Assembly (NCBI RefSeq): GCF_002878395.1
Contig: NC_061118.1
Coordinates: forward strand, 126,532,846-126,596,845
Reading direction: 5' to 3'
Length of the DNA: 64,000 bases
From: Capsicum annuum
Taxonomy: Eukaryota > Streptophyta > Magnoliopsida > Solanales > Solanaceae
Shown here: one piece after another, positions 34,128 through 45,828 of the stretch
Layout of the letters: every line of letters starts with the position of its first letter
Numbering within the stretch: position 1 is the stretch's first letter
Made by a program: the position numbers and the translations under genes
The notes under the pieces: generated by a model
The model's database searches: none
What the model was told of the DNA's origin: nothing
Seen by the model: the letters and a program-made list of their open reading frames with translations, nothing else

Positions 34128-36168
34128 ATGGCACCCAAAGGAAAGAGTCCTCAGCTTACCAAGAAGGAACAACAGAAAAGTGTACGCCAGAAACTCATCA
34201 ATGAGGAGTCTAATTATGAAGAGGAAGAACCTCTGCTCATAAAGTGAAAGAAGAAGAAAAGCCCTACAAAACCTCGACCACCCCCACCAGTTGAGATGGT
34301 GGATAGTGAGGACACTGAAAAACAATAACTTCTGAGCAGGAGGCATCTGAACATTTTGAACATGAGCAGCATGAGTCTGAACATGCTGAATCTAAAGAAG
34401 AGAAACAAGAAGGGTCTGAGGAGTCTGAGTCTGAGTCTGAGGGAACAGCATCCGAATCCCCATCCACTGAACAACAAGATGATGAAGATTCTATATCTCG
34501 GGGAACACTTATCAAATGTAACAACCCTAAAGTTCGAGATAATGCTAGAAGGCAAATTCCCAAAGCAGAGGGCATCTTCACAACTGGGCTTCGTATAACT
34601 GATAGAAGAAGAGATAAAAGGCCGATTCAATAAGAAAAATAGATTATCACCCAAGGGTTGAGCAGGTACCCTGAAGTGGAATAGAAGTTCCAAGAGTACG
34701 AATTGGGATGGACCATAAAAAGAGAAAGATTATTTTGCCCTACACTGGTTTTGAAGTTTTACACAAACTACCAAGCTCAGTTATAAAACATGTGTAGACT
34801 AGGAGAAAAAGTTGTAGAGTAGCCCCTGGTGGATAGAGTTCAGGTAAGGGGCGTAAGGGTTGATGTCTCAATCAGAACCATCAACAGGTTTTTATATGGC
34901 CCCAACTTCACTCCTCAGGCCACTACACCATAAGTCTATGCTCGGATTAAGAATCGAGCAAAACAACGTCCGTGATTGGCCAATATCATAGCTGAAGGAG
35001 AACCAACATGGGTGACAAACCCAAATGAGAGAATATGTAAGTCCTTTTTGACTCAAGAGGCAAAGTTTTAGTGAGGTATAGTGCGTATCTTGTTGATGCC
35101 CACTGATGGAGACAACATTTTTGGTGATGATTGAGCTATCCTAGTAGCAAGCATGGTGTAGAAGCTCCCCCTAAATTTTGAGCAAATCATTGCTGATGAG
35201 ATAAAGATTAGAATGTCGAGAACTAACACTGCTCATCCTTTTCCTTATATTATCACAGAGTTGTGCCGAGCTACTAATGTGCCAAAGATTGCAGGGATTG
35301 ATGATGATATTTTTTCCCGCAAGACTCACAACCCCATATGGTATAGTGAAAATCAGCTAGGACTGAGAATTAATAGAGGTGCAGGGTTAGCAGCAGACCC
35401 TCTAGTTACATATGCCAGTTCAGCACCTAATATGGAGGTGCAAGATTCTGAGACTGTGCACCTAACTTCTTCAGTAAATGTAGGTTTCGTACCTAAGAAT
35501 TAACCCAACCCCTCAGCTCCTACAGTACAGCAGGATTTGTAGTTCATCTAATTGATATTAGAAAAGTGTCTAAACAATCCAAATGGTGTGAGGCACATCT
35601 ATATGTTTTTGCCAAATAGTTTATTGTTGTAGTAGATAATAGAATCAAGGCTTTCCTTGAGCATTTTGTGACATTACCTAAATGGGTTGCATATTTGGAG
35701 AACTGATTTGATGCACAAGCAAAAAAAATATCAGAGGTTGATCTTACTAAATTCAGAGTGACATTGGACAAGGTAAAGGTAGATGTTGGGGTATTACAGC
35801 AGCATCAATTTATGGTGCCAACATGTCTGGCTGTGGATGAATTTGAGAAAGAAATTCCAATACTTGACCTCACTAGAGATTCACTAAAGAAAAAGAAGAA
35901 AAATAGGGAGAAGAAGGCCAAGATAAGAGAGAATAACTGGACAGCAAGAAAGAAAGAAGAGTGAAAAAAAAGGCTGAAAAAGAGGAATTGAAGAATGTAA
36001 GAATGGAGTCCCTAGCGGACAATGAGAAATAGAAGGAAGCCATCCGAGCTAGGGCTGGAGGTGCTTCATCTAGCAGGGTTCCAACCACTGCAAGGCCAGG
36101 TGTTCTCGATTGTAAAAAAATAGCAGATGATGCAGCAACAGGGTCGGAGACCCATAAACCTTATGCTT
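34128..36168 (+). pseudogene. ORF2: acidic protein resembling the 'putative plant transposon protein' domain
   Basis: It starts at ATG 34128 (MAPKGKSPQLTKKEQQK). The first ~150 residues are highly charged: KKKKSPTKPRPPPP, then an acidic E/S/H repeat region with runs of SESESE (about 34330-34480). A globular region follows (about 34840-35300) with VDVSIRTINRFLYG, RILLMPTDGDNIF, IIADEIKIRMSR and AHPFPYIITELCR. This motif order resembles the domain that plant gene sets label putative plant transposon protein (Pfam Transposase_32, from memory). It may be related to Athila ORFs downstream of pol. The C-terminal part (35758-35964, another frame) is lysine-rich and coiled-coil-like. Several stops and frameshifts; function unknown. 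Confidence 0.65.
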
Positions 36169-37543
36169 GATTCACTCCAGGTATTCCCTAAACCCTGAGT
36201 TCATTTTATTTTCAATTTTAAGTTGAGAGTGTAGGGCAGAATATTATTGTAAAAATTTGTGATAGATAATTAGGAGTAATACGGGTACGTGAGGTAGTTA
36301 TCTTGTTTTGTTACTACTGAGCACCTCTCCATTGGTCTGATATACTACTGTATGAATTGCATCCATTTGTGACCACAGTGTATTATTTTGTGTCATTAGT
36401 CTGGTAACTGAATAACCTTTGTAAAACAAGTGCATTAACTGGATAAGTAGTGATATGTGAGATACTTGTGTGCCATGTGTGTGCAAGGTCTTACTCAGTT
36501 CCCATTATGTGTTGAATCTAGAACTTACCCTATTAGTTTTGCCATGGTCATACGATAGGAGTTCGGAAAGGATCATAGGCCATTTTTTATTTTAGCCCAC
36601 TTTAGCCAAAATGACCTTCCCTGTGTGCATAGTATCTCTTGATTCCTTTTTTGAGCCTAATTATCCTAATTATTTCTACGACATCTCTCACCTTCCCGTT
36701 TACATCATAATGAACCTATTTTAGCCCTGGTCCTACTTGGACACTATGCACCTTGACATTGGAAAATAGCGTAAGTTGAGGGTGGCTATCATGGGGTGCG
36801 TGATGCAAAATGAGTATGAAGAGAGGAAGAATAAAAGGAAACAAAAAAAAGTTAGATGACGTGAAAAAGGAATAAGAAAAAGGAAAGTTGCATAAAAGAT
36901 GATAAAAAGATAATATGATAATTGGAAAGACCGCATCTATCTAGAGTATGTGTAATCAATAAAAGAGAGGAAGAAAAAAAGGTTGGGAGTTTAAACTCCA
37001 ATAATTTAGTGTAGTGTGAAGGACGCATAGTCACTCTAAAATATCCATGAATATCATACCAACCCCTGACCTACGTTACAATATTAAGAAAAGCCCTATA
37101 GTGATCCTAACTGACCTATCTGAAAACTTGGGCACCAAATATATGGGCAAGCCTATGGCATTTGACATGCAATGTTTGGAACTTCATTCTGAGATTGATT
37201 TTTGTGATTATCCCTATGTTATGTATGTGAATTCTGATATAAGTGAAAAGGGGATTTCTCTATTATGAGGGCACACCGGGTATGTTGCTAGTCACTGACT
37301 TGTTTAGAAAGTGTAATCTGGGTATATTTTTGGTTGTTATTGTTAAAATTTTTTCTTATCTCGATCATTGTGAGTTACATGGATGTTTTCAATAATAGAC
37401 ACAATTGCTTTTAATTTGACTGACCTTAGAGATGGCCAATATGTTTTGAGCTTAAGTGAATAACTGACTGCTGAAAGTTCTCTATATCATCTTGGTTGTG
37501 TTTAGTTGCTTGAGGACAAGCAATTGTTCTAAGTTGAGGGTGT
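36169..37543 (+). other. 3' untranslated block and polypurine tract of element D
   Basis: Non-coding, collinear with element C 22902-24400: a purine-rich run at 36815-36980, TATCATGGGGTGCGTGATG at 36788-36806, a conserved block at 37050-37180, and GCTTGAGGACAAGCAA before the tract AAGTTGAGGGTGT (37531-37543). The 74-codon ORF at 37047 is not open in C, so I read it as non-coding. Confidence 0.78.
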
Positions 37544-39021
37544 TGATGTGTGAGCAAATGCTAACACATTTTATGCTTTTAGCCTGAATAATTGTGAAGT
37601 CTTAAGCAACTTTTGTCGTATTTGATTTGTTTTACTTTAATTTTATAGTAAAAGATAAGGTACAGGGGAACCAATAATAATAGAAGAAAAATGTTGAATT
37701 CTGAAGCAAATAAAGGATAAGTATGGCTAACGACATTCATGATAAGTTTTCAGCCTGGTGATAAGCTATCAAGGACACTATTCGACTTAACCAGAGAATG
37801 GGAGTTGAAGAGAAATTGTGACGACATTTGGTGACAAGGTATCAGAGTTTTGATAATGCGTCAGGATCATCGTCAGCCTTAGGATGAAATTATCAAAAGG
37901 GAAGAAAAACTGACAACATCCATGATACGTCATCAGACTCTTGATATGTCATCATCCACATCGTCAGTCTTAGGCGGAGCTTGTCAACATTGAAGGAAAT
38001 TTGACGCCATTCCTGATAAGCCATCAGACCCTTAATAAGGCATCACCTAATGGCGTTACCTGTCTGAGAAATTTACTTTAGTTGTTATTTTATTCTCTAG
38101 TATAAATAGGATCTTTTAGGTTTTTCTTATTATCATTGACATATCTTGCAATATACTTGTACATGATTTTTCTCTCTCTCGAGTTCCAATACACTCTAGA
38201 ATATTATTGTTGAGAGAAGATTGTCGTCAATAGTTTGGGGTTTTGTATTAAGATTCAGTTCAAGTTACACTTCTTGATTTTCATCATCGTTGTAAGTTAA
38301 TCTGCCCAACTTTGAATTCAACTTGTGTACTTCTTTATTGCATCATGAGTGGCTAAACTCCATTAACCTAAAATATGGGATCTAGGTTTAGGTCTTGATA
38401 AAGTGCTAAGCATTTAAGAATCAATAGGTAACAGGATTTCTTGATAATTTTGAAGCTTTAATAAATGTCTGTTGGTTGCAAACAGTAGACACACCTGCTT
38501 TGATTTTCTTGAGAAAGAAATCAAATATAGTAGGAAGTGAATTATCAACAAGGACTAAAAAATGCTTCATTTCATAATCAGCATTGTAACAAGGTTAGTT
38601 AACCTGTGGTAAAATATGGGCTATGAATAGAAATTCCCTAAGTCTGAGAAGATTAGGAAATTGAACGCTTAAGTAGGTCGAGAGACATTTGAGCATCACA
38701 TTGATAAAGATAGTTTGTTATCCTACCCACCATGAGAATCTTGAATCATCTTTAGCATCTATCATGTACCGTAAGCCCTAGTGAACATTATTCTAGTTAT
38801 TTCATAAACTCTTGATTACAAACATCAAAATTAAAGTGAAAAACAATTATTCGTGAAACTTAAACCCCCCATTTCAGGAAACATCAAAATATCAGTGAAT
38901 TAAATCACAAATATCTTGGGTTCACACCTTATTCCCCGTGGGATTTAACCCCAACCTAGTTGGGTTTTATATTGAGAATGATCACTTATACCCATTCAAG
39001 AGTATAATTTGAGCGTTATCA
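37544..39021 (+). repeat. 3' LTR of element D
   Basis: 1478 bp, TGATGTGTGAGC to GAGCGTTATCA. Dyad units lie at about 37720-38050 and the TATA box TATAAATAGG at 38101-38110. About 88-90 percent identical by eye to the 5' LTR over the first 200 bp. Confidence 0.9.
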
Positions 39022-40396
39022 GTTTTCTAAGATATTATGGTTGCATTTATGTTTTGAGGGTTGGAGACTTGATTTAGTTTATATAGTGTGAATCTCACAG
39101 ATCTGGATATTTCATTAACCCTGGTACAACTAAGATGTATAGAGATTTGAGAAAGAACTATTGGTGGAGTAGCATGAAGGGAGATATGGAATTTTATATA
39201 TCTCATTTACTATTTTTTTTATAAGTAAATATCGAGCATCATAGACCGGTGGCTTAATTCAGAAGTTGTCCTTTCTCGAGTTGAAGTGGGAGCAGATCAC
39301 ATGGACTTTGCTAGTGGTTTACCATACACCTACCATGGTTCCAATGGTATTTTTATTATTATTGATTAGTTGATCCAGTAGGCATACTTTATTCCCATTC
39401 AGATGTCCTTCAGTACTGAGAGGTTAGCCCATATCTATTTTCGTAAGATAGTTCACTTGTATGGATTAATGATTTGTATCATCTTAGATTGGGGTTTGAT
39501 GTTTACTTCTAGATTATATAGAGATTTTAAAGAGGTGTTGTGTACTCAGGTGAATCTTAGCATAGCCTTCTACCCTCTGACCAACTAGCAGTCGAAGAAA
39601 ACTATTTATATTCTTGAGGATATGCTCTAAGCCTGTGTTATAGATTTTGGAGGTAAGTGGAAGCAACACTTAGCTTTGGCAGAGTTTGCATATCATAATA
39701 ACTATTATTCAAGTATTGATATGATACCTTTTGAGGCATTATGTGGTAGGTGTTTCATACTTCGATTGGTTAGTTCAAAACCTATGATCTTTAACTATGT
39801 GGCACTGATAACCTTCAGGAGTTGTTAGATATAGTTAGGGTGATTCAGGATAGGTTGAGGGTAGCTCAGAGTAGGAAGAAGCTTGCGGATATTGTAGACT
39901 TCATGCCTTGGGGTTTGGAGTTGGAGATTGGGCAATCCTCCATGTATCGCTCATGAAGAGTATGATGAGGTTCAGGATGAAAGGCAAGCTCAACCCCAGA
40001 CATATTTTCCCTTTTGATACCTTTCGCATAATTAGAGATGTGGCTTATGATTTAGACATACCCCTAGATTTTTTTGTTGATCATATAGTTTTCTATGTTT
40101 CTATATTGTAACGGTACATTCTTAATGAGTTTTATGTGTTTCGGAGGGATTTGATGTAGTTGGATGAATGATTGACCTTCGTGGATGAGCTAATGTTTAT
40201 ATTAGCTTAGGATATCAGACGGTTGCGCTTTAGAGAGTGTTTAGTGTTTAAGGATCAGTGGAAACACCACCCAGTAGAGGAGGCTATTTTGGAGATTTAG
40301 TGCGAGATACGGGCCCAGTATCCTCACCTTTTTAAACCTTCTGATACATCCTAACTCTTTACTTTTGCGGATGAAAGTTTTTTTAGTAGTGGATAT
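39022..40396 (+). pseudogene. integrase with chromodomain-like tail of element H, right part of pol
   Basis: This resumes the H frame after element D. NPGTTKMYRDLRKNYWWSSM marks the zinc-binding region near 39110-39170. The core has a first-Asp block (MDFASGL, about 39300) and IILDWGLMFTS with the second Asp kept (about 39480-39510). The QSKKTI block near 39590 has lysine where the catalytic Glu is expected. LNLSP-like and AYDLDIPLD lead into a tail (FKDQWKHHPVEEAILEI, about 40250-40300) in chromodomain position, ending PHLF. Many stops. A weak polypurine-like AGTAGTGGATA precedes the LTR. Confidence 0.82.
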
Positions 40397-42608
40397 TGTA
40401 ATGACCTTTTATGTATTTCTTCATATTTTTGTTATTTAGAGCTTTTCTATAACTTCCTCGAGTCATTTATGACTTTCTAGATTTGATAGTTTAGTTACCA
40501 CATAGTTCATTTTGTTCTAACAGCCAATCACCTGGCTTATTATGAGATTCAGCAGCCAATAGGGTGCTTAAGGGCCCTGGCTTGACCAGGGATCCTCTTT
40601 AGTGGCATTTTGACAGCTAAACCATATGTTTTTTTAGTGCTCTCTTGTCCATTATAGGCATGTGTGGCCCTCAACGTGTACCTCTTTAGCGGTATTGGCC
40701 ACTTTAGTAGTGACTGCTTAAGTGGCACCTGGGAGGCATTAAATCCCCCACTTACATAATTTTTCTCCCTATCCTCACAAGTCTCAAGAGTGAAAACCCT
40801 AGAGAGTGTGGGAAATTATGATTAACATTATTAGGAGATTTGGGGTGTTTGTGTGCTCGGATTACTCATTTTTCATCAAAATCTTGGTAAGTTTTTATTA
40901 ATTTCATGGTTAATTTCTCAATTTATTTCCAAAATCTTTGGATTCTTGTTGGGTTGATTTTAGCATCATTTGAGCTCAAAATTTACCCATTCTTAAGGGT
41001 AAATGTTACAAGAGCATAGAGGGATGTATTGATGGTTTTGAAAGTGTGATTCTGTAAGTAGGCCCCATATGAAAATTTTACGTGATTTTGGACCCAGAGC
41101 ATAAAAATGTAATATGGGTATCGTTGTTCTCATATTAATGATTAGATTATCTTTATGATATTATGGCATCATAGAAAACTTCTTGGAGGAGAAATCATTG
41201 ATTTAACAGATTTCACCAGGCTTTCTTCGGTGTCTAGGTTAGGCAACTTTACCTTTCTCATACATTCAGCTAAATTATAGTATATTTATGATAATGTGCT
41301 AGATGTGGGCCAGAAATTAGGAGTTGAAGTTAGAATTGAATTACTTAGCCAAGTGAGTAACCATAAACTAGGCATAATTGACTTAACTACTCATCCTTTA
41401 GGTAGAATTGCTACCTTCGTACTAAATTGTGGCTTATTTGATATCTATTAGTCAATTAGATACCTTAGCCTAGTGCAAGGTATAATTTTCCTTACTATGG
41501 ATTTTGGGGACTTTAATTGGGCCCCTCTGGCCCACCTTATGACAATACTACCACTAGCTCCTTGTAGAATATATTGGCGTGTTACATCGTCTAAATTCAT
41601 ATTTTAGAACTTGAAAAGGTTTGGAAATATAATGCTTTATTCTGCATTGATACTTGAGATATGATATTAGTTCCTATTCGAGTCTGGCGATGTATGATAT
41701 TATATTGGTTTAATTCCGACAATGTCATACTATGAGTTCCAGTTCATGTCCGGTAAATTGAATTCCAGTTTGAGCCAAACAATGACATGTTATTTATAAT
41801 GGTTATGGTGTCAGTTTGAGTTCATTTTTGCGGAATTAAAGATTCCATGGTTATGATAGCGAGATATGACTACTTTGTGAATTCTGGTTATTACTTCTCT
41901 TGATTTCATGCTCTGGTCTTATAGGGGCCCGCATTTGGTTATTTACTTTTATAAACTTCTTGGCTTATGGGGTCTAGTTATGTAATGATAGCTAAGTTTT
42001 CTTTAATGTTATTTTTTCGATTGTTTATTTGCAGTATTTGGAGCGTTATTCCAGGTTTTTCCTCTTAGCTTGACTAAGCTTATTTATCTCACATTTTATT
42101 ACATTTATATTATTATTTATCTCAGATTGTTGATGATCCCTACTGAGTACCCATGGCTTTGGTACCCATACTACACTTCAGTACCTTTTGGGTGTGCATT
42201 TGTGTACTAGTTATCATTGTTGACATTACAATTGTGCGAGCCAGAGTTTTGAGAAAGGGTGAGATCTCAGAGATGGAGTTAACCTTTCTCCATCTTCTGT
42301 ATTTTGCTTAGTCTTTCAATCTTTGAGACCGATGTATATTTGACTATGATAGTACTTGTATTATTTTGGTTTAATGGCTCTTGTACTGACACTACTAGGT
42401 CGTGGGATATTGTTATTTATATTATTCATCTTCCATTTTGTTATGATTTTCTGATTTATTACTTGTAGGCCTTTCACTTGCATATTTCCATTATTTATAC
42501 CATTTTCCACCATATTAGAACAATGTTATAGCCTCAAAGTATGGTTTGGCATACCTACTAGTTGGAGAAAGTATATGCCGTCATGACTTAAAAAATTAGG
42601 TCATGCCA
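40397..42608 (+). repeat. LTR of element H (3' position) followed by a primer site
   Basis: 2212 bp, TGTAATGACC to GGTCATGCCA. The right half aligns with 26953-27407. Immediately after it stands ATTGGTATCAAAGT (42610-42623), an initiator-Met-type primer site, and a leader to 42666. Confidence 0.82.
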
Positions 42609-42666
42609 AATTGGTATCAAAGTTCTAGGTTAACCAATATTGTTCGTACAAGAGCAAATTAAGCCT
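42609..42666 (+). other. primer binding site and leader after the H LTR
   Basis: TTGGTATCAAAG is one transition from the usual TTGGTATCAGAG. The following TACAAGAGCAAATTAAG matches the leader type of element E. A primer site here means this LTR also served as a 5' LTR, that is, LTR-internal-LTR-internal. Confidence 0.75.
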
Positions 42667-43670
42667 ATGTTCATGATCTGTCATTACTGGTCCAAGTACC
42701 TTTATCCACACACATTGCAACAAGCTGATGCCAAAATTAAAAATTTTCACAAAATACCTGACCCTCTCATCCTCTAAGGTGATCAATTAGAGAGCATAGT
42801 GTGAAAAGGCATGATATTTGGCCTTATAGGCCGCCATATACTTGTTACCTTGTTCTAACATGAAGAATTCATGCTTTTTCTAATCACGATATGCATGGGG
42901 AACATACTTCTCTAGAAAGACCTTCTAAAGTTACACCCAAGTAAGTGGAGACAACACAACACTACATTTAATGAATGACCTCTACCATGCTTAGATTGGA
43001 GCTTAAACTAAAAATAAACAAACCCTACACCATACCTTTAACAATACTATTCTTATGTCAGAGTTGAAACAATCAAATAAGAACTCAAAAGCATTCTCAA
43101 ACTCTGTACCCTAAAATACTAGGGGATTTATCTTCATGATCATATAGAAAAGTCCATATTCATAATCTGTCATTACTGGTCTAAGTACCTATATGGGATA
43201 CACTCTTGTCTTTGAGTGACATCCATCCTAGGTTCCACATCGGCTACATACTATAAGAATGAGGATGGAAAGGCTGAAATATTAGGAATAACATCGTTTC
43301 TAGCCAAACTTCCTATGTATCCCAACAATTTCTGAATTAATGCTACATTCATAGGTATCTGGGTTTCACTTTTTTGTACAGGCAGTTCATTCTTAGGGAC
43401 CACTTCTTCTTCAATCAGCATGTCCTCCTCCGGAGCTAACTTCAGCATATTATGTAGTGGGGGGTGGGACGAAGTCCTTTTCCTAGTTGTTCATCTAGTT
43501 GCCCGAGCTCTATCCCTGACAAGTTATGCCTCTCTTACCCTTATCTTGACTCTACCCCTTATGGGTGGTCTGCCCTAGATTGCAGCCTCAACGGCTAGTG
43601 AAAGCAATGCTGCTAGTGCTGGTGCTGGGGAAATTACTGTTGCTTAGGGGATACATTTATTCACCATTTT
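42667..43670 (-). pseudogene. gag fragment of element E
   Basis: On the minus strand a gag starts near 43670 (MVNKCIP) with an arginine/glycine-rich N-terminus (GRPPIRGRVKIRV). An open segment follows at 43251-43448 (MLKLAPEEDMLIEEE, MNVALIQKLLGYIGSLA). A PLVFQGTEFENAFEFLFDC-like block comes next, and at about 42930-42790 a LEQGNKYMAAYEAKYHAF block typical of the chromovirus capsid. It is cut at 42667. A ~38-bp piece (42667-42715) repeats the sequence at 43155-43195, so the left end is rearranged. Confidence 0.75.
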
Positions 43671-43866
43671 CAAAACAAGAAAGAACGAGTTAGATACAAG
43701 TTTGGATCACTAGATACTAATTTTTATCATCTAATAGCATGAAAGGAAAAAAATATTTTTCATTTTGAAATCCCAGTAGCTTCTCAAAGAAAAGTACAGA
43801 TGTCTCTGTACTACTTTACAAGACTCTATTAGACTTGTTCTTGTACATCAATATCTATGAACCCAG

Positions 43867-45828
43867 TTCTCTGATACCATCTTTGTCATAACTCAATAGT
43901 CATGATTGACATCAACTCTAACCAATGGAGGGAGAAACATGCTTAACCCAAACCCTTAATTACTGGTTGTCACATTCACATTCACATTACGCTAACTACA
44001 TTATTAAACAAGTTTAAACTGCCATTATTAAATTATTATACAATAAAAATCAAACCAACAAAATTATCCATCTACTAATAGAGTATAAAACATATCTTTA
44101 ATACGATCCCACGACCTAAAGTCACCATACAAGAACATCTATGAATTCTCAAGTCTATAACCAAATGACTATTCAAAGGATGGAAATAAATAAAGAAATG
44201 TCTTAGTCCAGAAACAAGGGACGTGAACAATAGGCTAAAGATCCAAAGGCTTTCGGATCATGGTGTTCACCCTTAAATAAGAATCTAGAGTTGTTGTAAA
44301 GATCCGAGGTCTTGACTCAACTATTGGAACATGCTCTAAATTCAAACAAAAAGATAAGCATAGGTAGCATAAATACATCAACAAGTAGTGGTAAGCATGT
44401 GGACTAAATCCTACACATATAATCACAAAAATCAAATAGATGCAATTTTATCATCAGAATTCATAGCTAAAGACAACAATACTATTTCAACACTTCACTT
44501 TTAAAGGATTACAAACTTAAAAATATTGGTTTTACACTTATCCAATTTTAACAACAATTTATGTCACAATATATGATCAGAACCGAACATTCAATGTATA
44601 TGAATTTATTTATGAATGCAAAAGGTGCACATAATCTCTTTCTCTTCTCAACCTCATCAAAAACATCATGTACATCATTATTTGTATATCATCATCGTCA
44701 CCTCAATAACATTAATATGTATGAATATGCAATGCAGTTAATGACCACAAGTAGTTCATAAAAACAATAACCATTACTTAATTCAAACATAAGCATAGAG
44801 TTTTGAAAGTATCATTGCTTCAATAAACCATAACCTAGCTTGATTTTCTTGCTTAAAGTCACTTCTAGACCATAATCTTTCCTTTACTTTCCCTTTTAAC
44901 ATGTTCTTGTTCTATAACAACAAAATTACACACCAATATAAGTAATTTCATCCCTATTCAGCCGCTATTAATTAATAACAACAATTTTACTTTAACATTG
45001 CCTTGATTCAGTACCTCAGGGTTTTCTACCTATTAAACCCCATAAACCCTACTTTATTTAGCATGAAAAACTATGATTATACTTCAATTATTGCTTTCTA
45101 ACACCTAGAATCATTATCTACTGATTTTATACCCATTCCTACTAAATTGAATCAAGTTTTAAAATTAGGACTAAACCCCAATTTAACCGTGATTAAAGTT
45201 GTCTAATTATTTTTTGGAATTCTATGAATTAATTCAAGTTTAGATTGTAAGAAACTTACCTCCAGAGATGAAAACCTCTAAAAGCTTGTAGAAAATTGTC
45301 TTTGCTAGTGCCTTGGCTTATTTATTCAGAAAGTGGGGAATAAAACTATGTTTTTGGTTTAAAAATTGTAAAAACTCTGTGTTATTTATTCAATAGTTGA
45401 TTTACCACTACAGGGGTAAAGTTACTACTACAGCGGTACTTTTTTAGTTGTAGTGGTATCGCTATAGCGATTCTCTTTTTTCATTATAGTGGTCTAGAGG
45501 TATAATCAAGGGGTACCTATAGTGCCATACCTAATTTAAAACACATTCATCAAAATATGACATCACGAATTAACCCTTCCATGATAAATCAAAGTTTTAC
45601 AAATCTATTTTATGTGCTAAAAGTTGCTATAGATTTCTTAACTCATCATCTATCTAAATTAATTCAAACATCCTCACTAACACAAACATCAGTACCAGGT
45701 TTCCTCTAGTACACCCTCAAAAATTGTCAAACACTAGGCTAGCCTTGAATTCCTCAAAATTTGTATAAGGGAGGACTCGGCCAAAAAATTTCTCCCGATT
45801 TAGCCTAACGATGATTTGGGGCATTACA
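43867..45828 (-). repeat. LTR and primer site of element E
   Basis: On minus the LTR starts TGTAATGCCCC at 45828 and ends GAGTTATGACA at 43884 (1945 bp), followed by AAGATGGTATCAGAGAAC (43883-43866). A cluster of short CTATAGCG-type palindromes and CACTACA/TGTAGTG words is at 45395-45500. 43671-43866 is leader. Confidence 0.82.

Larger units (their letters stand above)
28896..39021 (+). mobile_element. element D: Athila-derived, gag + PR + ORF2, no RT/IN
   Basis: It has both LTRs (28896-30408, 37544-39021), a tRNA-Asp-like primer site, gag, protease, a spacer with inverted-repeat units, a splice-acceptor-like site, ORF2, a 3' untranslated block and a polypurine tract. No RT, RNaseH or integrase motif is readable between 30409 and 37543. 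Flanks TTTTT and GTTTT fit a 4-of-5 target duplication, and excising the element restores the frame of H pol. Copy 1 (1-4144) has the same architecture. Confidence 0.9.
21320..42666 (+). mobile_element. element H: old chromovirus, interrupted by C and D
   Basis: Four pieces join logically: 21320-21416 and 26948-27407 (5' LTR), 27408-28895 and 39022-40396 (internal), 40397-42608 (LTR), then primer site and leader to 42666. Gag and protease are missing: the leader (to about 27490) passes straight into RT. Removing D with one TTTTT/GTTTT copy restores the reading frame across 28895/39027, which places the insertion exactly. As the host of C and D (and flank of B), H is the oldest layer here. Confidence 0.8.

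Noticed and set aside
34214..34693. Long minus-strand ORFs (159 and 105 residues) opposite ORF2
   Set aside because: They are antisense shadows of the acidic GAG/TCT repeat of ORF2; serine-, leucine- and arginine-rich composition follows from the complement.
37047..37268. 73-residue ORF as a possible small gene in D
   Set aside because: The homologous block in element C is not open in the same frame; better read as conserved non-coding sequence.
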